This document shows, piece by piece, positions 53,885 to 62,569 of a DNA stretch of 64,000 bases. Every line of letters begins with the position of its first letter. The first letter of the stretch is position 1. Under the pieces are notes generated by a model, which worked only from the letters and a program-made list of their open reading frames with translations, was not told the origin of the DNA and did not search any database. A program made the position numbers and the translations under genes. The stretch covers positions 992,001-1,056,000 of the forward strand of contig JAFKAC010000017.1 in the NCBI GenBank assembly GCA_025766275.1, written 5' to 3'. This DNA is from Lactarius indigo. Taxonomy: Eukaryota; Basidiomycota; Agaricomycetes; Russulales; Russulaceae.

Positions 53885-54250
53885 TCACCACTCCCGCCCT
53901 GACCCACTTTCCTCTTGCAACAGGCTTGGACGCGCCCCCAAGTGCCAGAGGTATCGCGACACAGCTCGCTGCCGCAGCACCTCTACGATAGTACAAGAGA
54001 TTGGCGGCCTAACGGTCGGGTCACAACGACGGCGGAGGGGGGCACGGAGTAGGAATCAAGAATCAAGCCTCCGGCCCAGAAATCTGTGCTGTTGGGAAGA
54101 GTGGTTCTTGAGAGTGGTGACCGCATGCCCCGAATCTAGAGGATGACTCATTTCTTTGTCTGCATCAACGCAGGAGAAGTAGACCCTTACTGGTGGTTTG
54201 GGGTAGAGGTAGAGCAAACGATGAGGTGGTGAGCGTCACCGAGGCACAGG
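53885..54250. repeat. Unclassified dispersed repeat R1, copy 2
   Basis: Colinear, diverged match to 47540-47900. It begins at cactcccgccctgaccc directly beside the Tnp2-like remnant, so it may have inserted there. Confidence 0.6.
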
Positions 54251-54883
54251 AAAGAGAGCAGTGAAAGCACCCACCGAAACGGCCAGACGGTGCGTCGAGG
54301 GGAACTTTTTGAGGAGCTTGAAAATCTTGAAGACGGGGTACTCTAGGCCAAGGAGAGGGACGGGAGAGCAACGAACGCTCCCACCGAGGCCATCAGAGTG
54401 CGCGTCGAGATTGCTCGTGAAGGGAATCGTTCAGCAGAGATGTCATGGAGGAGAGAGAACGAGAGGTGGTACAGTAGTAGTGGGAACGTGGGTGATGGCC
54501 AGAGATACTTCAACTAGACAGTCGAAACGTCAACCGAACATTAACATTGGTCCGTCGGTTCCGCCAGCCTCCATCGGACCGTCACATATGCATGTCGCCC
54601 CGTCTCAATGGTTAGTCCTTCAATAGAGTATTAGTATTAGAGAACAGGAAAGTGTGGAAATGGGACAGTGAGGCAACACCCGTCAAAAGCTGAGCTGGAG
54701 TTAATTCAAAAGGTAGAATTTGAAATTGAACAGGCAGAGGTTACAGCGACATCCTAACATAATACTATATCATCAGAGCCGGGACTAATGACTTGCAAAG
54801 GTGTTTACGCCTCGTCCGCTTACACCGTGGTCAGGGCAATTGCTGAGGGAAAATGATGAGTGGCCAATTGAATGCGCGTGAGT
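54251..54883. other. Intergenic, no gene seen
   Basis: No protein-like frame; R1 similarity may extend a little further, but this could not be aligned by eye. Confidence 0.4.
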
Positions 54884-55474
54884 TTAGCACAGACTGATGT
54901 AAGCTGGGAATGGGGATCCAACCTCCGCATGGGCGATGCAAACCTCCATATATCTGAATGAAGATAGAGATATGCACTACATGCTGAGCAATGGGGGCAA
55001 CCGAAACTTACCGAGCAATAGCGAAATGGACCAACGGTCTGGGTGGCGCTCGAGAAACATAAGCTCTCCGTTTCCCGATGAACAGAACAGCTATTTCGCC
55101 TTGCCAGGGTATAAGAGGGAAGTCGCGCTGCAGGTTTGGGTTTCTGACGCAGCGATTATCGAAATAGCCAGTGATTAGGAGCTTGTAACCACCAACACGG
55201 ATAAGCGTGTCATATACATGAGGCGGAGAAACCCCAGGCAAAAAAAATGCAGTTTCGATGTCTACATAAGGAGGGCCGAATACATCCCCATGAAGAGGTA
55301 AGACTGCGCGGAAGCTGTGAGTGATAGCTCGGCGAAGCCATATTCCCCACAAATAGCCAGATACCAGGGAAGGTGTAGTCTGAGGTATTAGAGAAAGAAA
55401 ATCAATCATCCGCACACATGAAAATCGTGAACTCTTACAGGAATATTACGGGGTGTGCGACGGTGGATGACCAT
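54884..55474 (-). CDS. Small three-exon gene, 157 aa, unknown function
   Basis: Exons 55474-55439 (MVIHRRTPRNIP), 55379-55012 and 54953-54884. Introns of 59 and 58 bases begin gtaaga and gtaagt and end in cag. Exon lengths 36 + 368 + 70 = 474 bases, exactly 158 codons with TAA last, and the split codon CG|A reads through. The protein includes HGDVFGPPYVDIETAFFLPG, VGGYKLLITGYFDNRCV and WQGEIAVLFIGKRRAYVSRA. No signal peptide, transmembrane helix or known domain was recognised. Its neat splicing amid decayed DNA suggests a real gene, or the surviving end of a larger one. Confidence 0.55.
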
Positions 55475-55999
55475 TGCCCGAGTCTAGTCGTTGAGTTGAT
55501 GCGAAAGACAAGACGCGAAAGTTCCCGCACATCTGAGATGGGCACGCGCGTCCCTTAAACCCAAAATCGTAACTTGAGGGCAGGCTGGGTGACCATCAGA
55601 GCTCTTCAAGTTCGTGGAGTCACCCACACATTGGACAAAAGACTCGGTTGGGTCCAGCGCTCCCGGATTCCATTCTCGCCTATTCATTAGTGAGCCGCGC
55701 ATCCCCAAAGTCCACCCTCCGTCGGCGCCACGACAAATGTCACAGCACCACGCCTCCATTGTTATTCGCTTCTGCGTTAGAAATCAGAGCCCATTGTTCT
55801 ACAATTCTGGACTCACGCATGTCACGGACAGCATCATATCGTGATCCTAACCTGCCCTGGGATTGGAGATCAGAGTCCATTGAAATATACGATCACGGGC
55901 TAGCCTTACCTGACCAATTAATCGCGACCGTAGTGTACATGTATTCACGACATCGCATTGCAATGGTTTCTTGCCTCTAGATTGCAAGTCAGACCCCAT
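55475..55999. other. Intergenic, weak irregular repeats
   Basis: The motif atcagagcccattg recurs loosely at about 55786, 55868 and 55987 (the last adjoins LTR E). No gene seen. Confidence 0.35.
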
Positions 56000-56571
56000 T
56001 GTTACGATTTTCCTTGGGACTCGTTCTTTCACACCGTACTATTCCTTTCCCTCTACTATACAAGCCCTGTATGAGTACGCGGACCTTACGATTACCCGGT
56101 TCCTATCGCGCGCCCTACTTATCGATGTTCCCTTCTGATAAAGTTCGACATGTGCTAGTTTCCGTCATGTTCCCAATCACGCACAATCCCGCGTGATTCG
56201 CCTTTATTCCCAGTATGATGTCCCTTTGTTCCCGTTATGCCTTATCCCTTGTTCCAAAGCTAGCGATGGCGCCATCTGTTTGTAGTCACCACACGAACCA
56301 CTATCTATTTAAACCTAGTTCTATCTAGCTTGTACGGTAGACTAGACTTCTTGTGTAATACTACACTCGAACGCCTTTGCGCTCTCCCTGTCTCACGAAC
56401 TCCCCGTCTTTGCCAGACCTTCGAGCCTTGGCCTTCCTCTACGATCCAAGTGACTATTGTCCTTGTGATCCTTGTGCATCATCTCGCTGAAGCCAAGCCT
56501 TGGAGCTTGCGCTACCGTTGTCCGACTGACTTAGTACAGGTCGTACGCAACGCCTCTGTAGTGGCGTTACA
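56000..56571 (+). repeat. Solo LTR E, complete
   Basis: 572 bases, TGTTACG...CGTTACA, flanked by the perfect TSD CCCAT (55995-55999 and 56572-56576). TATTTAAA at 56306-56313. The inverse complement of its last 139 bases occurs at 1693-1831. Ends resemble those of families A and B, so a gypsy origin is likely. Orientation is assigned from the TATA box position. Confidence 0.88.
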
Positions 56572-56699
56572 CCCATTGTCCTCCTATTTTGGGTCTACAC
56601 GACATGGTCGTTGAATTGCGACGCCCGTGACCACGATATGAGGTACGGCAATACGATGTCGCTCGGTACATTCCATCAATCCAGGACTGACCTGAGAGT

Positions 56700-56849
56700 C
56701 AGAGATGAGTGACGCATTCACCATTTCCCAGGTCTTGAATGACAATAAAAGTCATATCTGGCAGGCGAGCCATGCCTTGGGCCATGCGGTTGACGGTATC
56801 AAAAACATTGTCATTTAAGTCTCCATCACCTCCTATATGTCTGAAAAAA
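56700..56849 (-). pseudogene. Possible terminal exon of an unidentified gene
   Basis: After a polypyrimidine tract and AG (minus strand, tttttttttttcag at about 56850) the frame reads HIGGDGDLNDNVFDTVNRM then AQGMARLPDMTF and ECVTHL, then stop. The upstream side is the AT-rich element-like stretch, so the rest of the gene may be lost. Not recognised. Confidence 0.35.
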
Positions 56850-56884
56850 AAAAAGCCAGTACACAGCCCTGTCACATAATGTCG

Positions 56885-57112
56885 CAAAATCCCGGAGCAC
56901 CTTATAATTGAACCGGTTTATAATTACCATTGTAAGGTAATTTCAAGACATTATTAAGGTCTTAAAAGCACATTAGAAGCACGTGGCTCGTATTTATAAA
57001 TATCATAAGACTTACCAACAATTACAAGCTATCATAAGATTATCATAAGGGAAGACAACGTATTATAATAAAGTTGCAGGATCGAGAAGGTACATTATAA
57101 TTAAATTATAAA
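56885..57112. repeat. AT-rich insertion-like stretch, possible MITE or SINE relic
   Basis: About 220 bases rich in ttataatt, bounded by the near-identical direct words aatcccggag (56887) and aatcccagag (57104), resembling a degraded target duplication. No clear terminal inverted repeats. Confidence 0.3.
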
Positions 57113-58235
57113 TCCCAGAGGGCCCTCAGAATTCCTTGAATTCGCTGTTGGGCGACTCAGTGATATTAGACCGACATCCGCGCGCACACAGTCGATGGGG
57201 GCGTGACTTGGACCGTTGGGGAAAAATTGCCCATTGACAAACTGCACAGCAAAATCAAAACACGAACACGCACAATAAAACCGCAGTCGGTTGGCACGGC
57301 GAGGTGAGAATGAGAACGACGCATAAGGCAACGTCAAGCTGTTCTTTTGCGAGCGGCGGGGTAAACAAGGGCAGTGGAGGCGGCGGGCGGACCGTGATGA
57401 AAGCTTGGGGGTACGAGGGGGACTTATTGATGATTCTTTGGGCCTGCTGCGCTCTGAATCACTGTGTACGAGGATGTTATGTGTATTTTCGACGAGAGCT
57501 AAGGAAATCAACGAAAATGTCGACATTAGTAATAAGCGAACATTGGCGCTGTGCGTGGTTTCCCAACTACGCGAGCACCAACCGTCGTCAGTTTTCCTCC
57601 ATCAGCTTTCCTTCGTCAATTCAGCAAGAATGAGCCCCTTGGACAAACGCAAACGAGAGCACACTCTCCCGGACACCCCGTGAAAGCGTTGACGGATCGT
57701 GTTGAACGTCGGTGAGTACTCACTCTCTGAATCCGCAGGGAAGCGGATTGGCTGACTCAGGCTTCGCCTTGGCTAAGTGGACCCTGGTCCTGTCGTTCCT
57801 GCAACACCCCCCCCACCGCCGCCCACGTCAGTTCAAGACGCCGACCCGCCCCAAGGCAATTCCCCATGCGGATGCTCGATCTGCGCCTGTGCTGGAGCGC
57901 AACAGTAGGTGAGTCGTCTGCGCTGGCGTGCTGTCCTAGGCTGACGCTCCCTCGATCGATCTGACAACTCCTGCGCGTCAGATCTGCGTACGCGTTCGCA
58001 AGCAGCAGAGATGGGGGCAATAACCCTTAGCAATAGTGTAGTGGAGTTAAGTTGTTCGTAGTTGAAGGAATGCGCACACGTTTGGGTCTGTCTGGACACT
58101 TTCTGCCTCCCTGTGAGGTACTCCCCCTTCATGCCTGGCTCGGATGGGTTCCTGTTGACGTGCGGTGACGTTCGATCAGTTCCTGTGGAGACTGTGTGCG
58201 TGCTCGCGAAGGGTTGTCCGGGAGATGGTCTTTGT
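57113..58235. other. Intergenic, no gene supported
   Basis: Several open frames on both strands without motifs or fitting splice signals. Confidence 0.4.
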
Positions 58236-59029
58236 TCAGAGGTAGAGGCAGCATGTTGCACACGCAGAGTCTTGATTGTTAGCACTGTCTCTGAGAGTCA
58301 TATTACTTGCGTGATGAGACTCGGCACGAACACGTTCTTCGAGTAGTTCGCGTACTCGGTCTTCTGGGGTGTCAGTGGTTCGGGAGAGTTCAGTTCTGGC
58401 CTGTCGCAGAAGGATTTCCAGGTCATCCTGCTTGCGCATTGTCTGCTGCAATTCTTCCGTGGCTTTATCAATCTGAAGATCTGCAATTAATACGCTGTCT
58501 GCATCATGTTGCTTTGACACGATATTGAGGTGGCCCTCGAGTTCCGGCGTTAGCTGCAGAAAGATCTAACGAAGCTTTCTCCGTCAGTGCATGCGCTTCT
58601 CGGGCCTCCTGAAGGTCTACAGCGACTTGCTGCAACTTGCCTTGTAGGGATTCGAGTTCCTCCGCATGATCGGTCTGAAGCTGAGCAATCTGTTCTTCAA
58701 TCGTCTCAGTGTCTGCGCGGAGTCGATCATGTTGTTCCATAGCTCTTTGCAGGATTAGGCTAGCTCATGTTCCAGTTCCGCACACGACTGGCTAAGATCC
58801 GCGTTTGCCACATTTAATTTGGCGACTTCGGCAGTGTACCTCGCCTGCTGGCCTCAAGTCTAAGAACACGCTCGGCAAACCCACCACGAGCGTCACGGAG
58901 GCCGAGGTGCCGCCAGATACCCCGTGAGATGGCGGAGCGTGTGGGATACCGGCGGGACTCAGCGTGGACCCCCCAATTCTGATGAACACTAGCAGACGAG
59001 AGGCGGTATCTTGGGCTTCTGCTTACCAT
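58236..59029 (-). pseudogene. Broken coiled-coil protein gene
   Basis: Minus strand segments in different frames form one heptad-rich helix: LRDARGGFAERVLRLE, AEVAKLNVANADLSQSCAEL, MEQHDRLRADTETIEEQIAQ, LQGKLQQVAVDLQEAREAH, then ADSVLIADLQIDKATEELQQ and EDRVRELLEERVRAE. Joining them needs at least three single-base corrections (near 58855, 58760 and 58555). It was once part of a long coiled coil; the parent protein cannot be named. Confidence 0.5.
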
Positions 59030-59291
59030 CGGAGAAACCTCTGGCGGCGGTTGGTCTCAATGCCCTAAGAGCACGATTGCGAACTTGGTTGTTGTTCTGT
59101 GGGAGTTTTTGTCAATGACGATGACCACTTAGATTGATTCTTCATTACTGTCGAGGAGAGTGTAGCCATTTCAGTTCAGGACAATCAAACAACTAAACGG
59201 CGAAAGCCTGTCATGATGAAAGCATTAGCCAATGGAATACGAAATGGATAAATGAGTCTTACCTTGTACATTAGTCTCCGATGTAGTAGTC
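59030..59291. other. Intergenic, nothing recognised
   Basis: No open frame with protein character. Confidence 0.4.
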
Positions 59292-59993
59292 CTAAGAGGG
59301 GAATAAGTCAAATGGGATCAGATGGAATATGAATATTTCATTGCAATGAAAGAATAGGTTGCCGCTGTGGTCAACGACGTCCATCACAAAGTAGTCGCCA
59401 GACATATTATCAAAGGTTCGAATGAGCGGCACACCACGCACAATTGACTGCGCAAAAAAGAACTCTGTTGATGACTTGGAGCGGAGACGACGAAGCCTCA
59501 AATCGACATCCTTGGACCGTGGTTGGCTTGCGGCGTCAAGGGGGTGCACCAGGAAAATAGGGAATGTATACTCTGCGACTGAGGTGGTGAATATAAACAG
59601 AAGCTCCGCGGAAATGAACCCATTTGTCGTCTTAAGAATCACGAAATCGCGTCTCTCAAGGCCATGGAATTGTGGGCTACAATATAGGTAGTCCAGGTAT
59701 TGTTGCCAGTTGACCATCGATTCGTAACATACTTTCATCGACCTATATTCCGTGATCTTAAAAGGCTATGAGCCAAAATACCAGATTAGATGCGAAACTC
59801 ACCTTGTCTTCAGCCTGAAATTCAACACGCATACAGCCTGGTGCAAAACTGAAGTTATACAAAGGCATTGTGTTAGTCAGCCATGTCACGAGCCTCACAC
59901 GGAAGTTCCTGAAAGTCCTATCTTGAACCCCCCGGGCTTCAAGAGCCCCAAATATGACAGGAGACTGTCGCGATTGCAAAATAACAGCCCCGG
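59292..59993 (-). pseudogene. Tnp2-like (CACTA-associated) transposase remnant 2, cut by B2
   Basis: Exon 59993-59803 reads FRNFRVRLVTWLTNTM...VEFQAEDK, then a 46-base intron (59802-59757, gtgagt...aag), then ITEYRSMKVCYESMVNWQQY, LYCSPQFHGLERRDFVIL, SSTEFFFAQSIVRGVPLI and GDYFVMDVVDHSG to a stop at 59292. The phase is kept across the intron. The patterns (YESMVxW, CSPxFHG, SIVRG, GDYFVxDxVD) fit the conserved C-terminal region I know from basidiomycete Tnp2-associated proteins. The B2 LTR starts at 59994, so B2 inserted into this gene; the 5' part should lie past B2. It differs from remnant 1 and lies in the wrong order to be its continuation. Confidence 0.5.
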
Positions 59994-60505
59994 TGTCACG
60001 TTTCGAATGGACTGTACGACTTGGACCCTTACTGTACCAGTTGCAACTACGGCGGTAAGGTATATTAGTTGTGGACTTATCTACGGTGATACGGTAGTGC
60101 GATAGGAGATACGGTACGGATTGCTGACTGAGGACTTACGCCACTAATACTAGTAGTAGTAGTATTAGGATTGAGTACTTTACGCGACACGTTGGACGCT
60201 ACTTTACGATGACTCATAGCAGCGCTTCAAAGCCTGCTCGACTTGTATTTATAGTGTCAGATGAAGACCAAGAAACGCCATCTTGGTCTTCTTGAATCGT
60301 CACTTGTTCCTTTCTTCTCTTTCTCCGAACTTCTTCGCATTGATTCCAATCGCTCTTTCAAGAACCTTCGAACTACCGGTGTACCTTCGTGTATTCACCA
60401 AGGCAGAACTTGGACCTTCGCGTCTTCAAGGATAAGACTTCGAACGCAGCTGAGTTGTTACCGTCGACCGAGCTCAAGTCGAGCTAACGTCGTGACGACG
60501 TTACA
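59994..60505 (+). repeat. 5' LTR of B2
   Basis: About 512 bases, TGTCACG...CGTTACA. TATTTATA at 60246-60253; predicted RNA start atcttggtctt at 60280-60290, 34 bases after the TATA start. Confidence 0.8.
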
Positions 60506-60507
60506 TT

Positions 60508-60518
60508 AAGACCAAGAT
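60508..60518 (+). promoter_or_regulatory. Self-primer binding site of B2
   Basis: aagaccaagat, exact complement of 60280-60290, two bases inside the LTR. Confidence 0.6.
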
Positions 60519-60523
60519 TCATC

Positions 60524-62569
60524 GTGGCCGTAACAACAAGAGACCAGTGGACGAGCTTCCGTCCATATTCGATCCCAAGAAGAGGAGAACGTAACGTCCC
60601 TACGCGCTTCTTGCGAGCCGCTAGTTGGAGGGAAAGACAAGAGGAGACCGGATACTTCGTGGAATTTAACGGACCTGCTAGGTTCCGACCAGTTGAGTTT
60701 AACTTCGACCACTTGTGTTGGACAGAAGTTACGTGGAATCCAATAGACTCTCAGTGGGACGTCATACGACCAGCAGGGCCCAGATACCGGTGCAACATCG
60801 ACGCTCGAGAACTCAATAGTAGAACAGATTGGGGCCCCATTGACGGGCAAGTACGAGAACATTCCACTGGAGAAGTAGTATCAGAAGAAGAGGAAGAAGC
60901 AAGCCAAAACGAGAGTGAAGGGCGAGAGCCAAATCAAACAGAGACTAGCGGAGGAGCAATACAAGATCTCCTCGTCGAACGAGCTGAGTCCGCCCACATC
61001 ACTGAACCAGAACCTATTCACATCCGATCCCCAGCCATTATGGCTACGATAACGCGCGCAATGGAAGAAGTAGCAATGGAAGAAGCGCGAGTAATACAAG
61101 ACGAGGCTAGAAATATCGTCATGCCCATTAACCCAGAAACGGGGGTACGTATGACTGCGGATGATGCCGCAATCTTCCGAGCGATAGGATCGGATAGAGG
61201 AGATCCCCCGTCGGAAAGGCGGCTAACAATGGAACTACCCCCGGGAGTAGGAGGGCCAGGAGACGATCCGCCGCCGCCACCAGGAGGAGGTATCCTGTTT
61301 GATCTGCGAAGGACCGAACCACCAAGAGGACCACCCCGCAACCCGCCCGGAGGTGGAGGTGGCGATGACGCCGGGGGGAGAGACAGAGGACACCCTAGCG
61401 AGAAATTAACCGGCGAGCCACCTTCCATTTTTGACGGAGACAGACTTAAAGTCGACCAATTCCTCACGCAGTGGCATGTTTACTGGGGCATGAACTTAGA
61501 CGCCCCCATTATGCGCAACGATTACAGGAGGTGTCTCCTGTTCCTCTTGTACATCAAGGGCGGAGGAGTCAGCAAATGGGTCCTATCCTTTCTAAACTGG
61601 CTCAATCGGCAGATACAACGGGGAATCAGTCCCTACACTCGAGGGTTGTGGGACGCGGTGGCCAACGGCTTCAGCCAGAGATTCGAAAACACGTTGGAAC
61701 GAGAACAAGCACAAGCCATCCTACGAAAAGGCTTCAAGATGGTGGGGGAGGATATTGACAAGTACGTCAACGACTTTGAACAGCTAGCACGGAAGGCTCA
61801 TTATCACCTCAACGAACCCCAAACTATCGACCTATTCACGTCGGGTTTGCCCAAGGAACTGTTCAAGAACGCGTTCCAATTTGATGAACCAGTAACGTTC
61901 GACGACTGGAAGCGGGCTGTCCTCAAACGACAAAAGAACTACATCCATCTCAAGGCACGGCTCAACGAATATAAAAATACGACGACCCCACCGAAGAAGC
62001 AGACAGGCAACGCAGGATGGGCACTCCCGCAAAACCTACCACAAACCAATCCATGGGCTATGGACACCTCCGCCGATCGAGCCAAAGTGCGATTAGCTGG
62101 ATCTGAAGAAATCGACTTCAACAAGCTGCCCCATCACGACTGGCCAACGCCACCCTTCCCCCCACGGGGAGGACCCGGAGCCAGGGGACGAGGGAGAGGC
62201 GGATCTAGAAGGGACTTAAGGAACGTCCTCTGCTATAACTGTAGAGCGCCAGGCCATCTCTCACGAAATTGCCCATACCCCCAACAACAGAGGCAGTGGC
62301 AAAACGCCCCGTCTAGTAGCAGAATGACGGAAACTGCCTGGCCATCGCAATGGCCGGGATCTCCGGGACCCACGTCTCAATACGAACCGTCGCTACCGGG
62401 GTATGCAACGCCAGCACCCAGTGTAACGCCCGCGCCACAAATCAAAGCAGCGAAAACAGCGGGAGAGCAAGCGAAGGAATGGCTGACACAGGTAGCCAAC
62501 AGCACGGACGAGGTGAAAGACCTCATATTACAAGACCTGTGGGGAAAAGAGGGTTTTCAGAACGCCTGA
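60524..62569 (+). CDS. gag: B2 gag, 172-codon AUG-less extension plus Gag from ATG 61040, intact
   Basis: Open from a TAA at 60485 to the TGA at 62567. The first ATG of any frame after the predicted RNA start is 61040 (MATITRAMEEVAMEE). GTG 60524 has A at -3 and G at +4 and is conserved in B1 and all A copies, so it is my candidate non-AUG start. Segments: extension (TRDQWTSFRPY, GYFVEFNGP, HLCWTEVTWNPID, ELNSRTDWGPIDGQ), acidic stretch, MATIT, proline/glycine linker, capsid-like region (FLTQWHVYWGMNLDAP, DKYVNDFEQLARKAHY) and zinc knuckle CYNCRAPGHLSRNC. 681 codons in all, about 509 from the ATG. Confidence 0.9.
   Translation: MAVTTRDQWTSFRPYSIPRRGERNVPTRFLRAASWRERQEETGYFVEFNGPARFRPVEFNFDHLCWTEVTWNPIDSQWDVIRPAGPRYRCNIDARELNSRTDWGPIDGQVREHSTGEVVSEEEEEASQNESEGREPNQTETSGGAIQDLLVERAESAHITEPEPIHIRSPAIMATITRAMEEVAMEEARVIQDEARNIVMPINPETGVRMTADDAAIFRAIGSDRGDPPSERRLTMELPPGVGGPGDDPPPPPGGGILFDLRRTEPPRGPPRNPPGGGGGDDAGGRDRGHPSEKLTGEPPSIFDGDRLKVDQFLTQWHVYWGMNLDAPIMRNDYRRCLLFLLYIKGGGVSKWVLSFLNWLNRQIQRGISPYTRGLWDAVANGFSQRFENTLEREQAQAILRKGFKMVGEDIDKYVNDFEQLARKAHYHLNEPQTIDLFTSGLPKELFKNAFQFDEPVTFDDWKRAVLKRQKNYIHLKARLNEYKNTTTPPKKQTGNAGWALPQNLPQTNPWAMDTSADRAKVRLAGSEEIDFNKLPHHDWPTPPFPPRGGPGARGRGRGGSRRDLRNVLCYNCRAPGHLSRNCPYPQQQRQWQNAPSSSRMTETAWPSQWPGSPGPTSQYEPSLPGYATPAPSVTPAPQIKAAKTAGEQAKEWLTQVANSTDEVKDLILQDLWGKEGFQNA
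62551..62557 (+). promoter_or_regulatory. -1 slippery heptamer of B2
   Basis: G GGT TTT in gag phase, gag stop at 62567. The -1 reading continues GFSERLNPSVWVRALRCNS. Confidence 0.7.
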
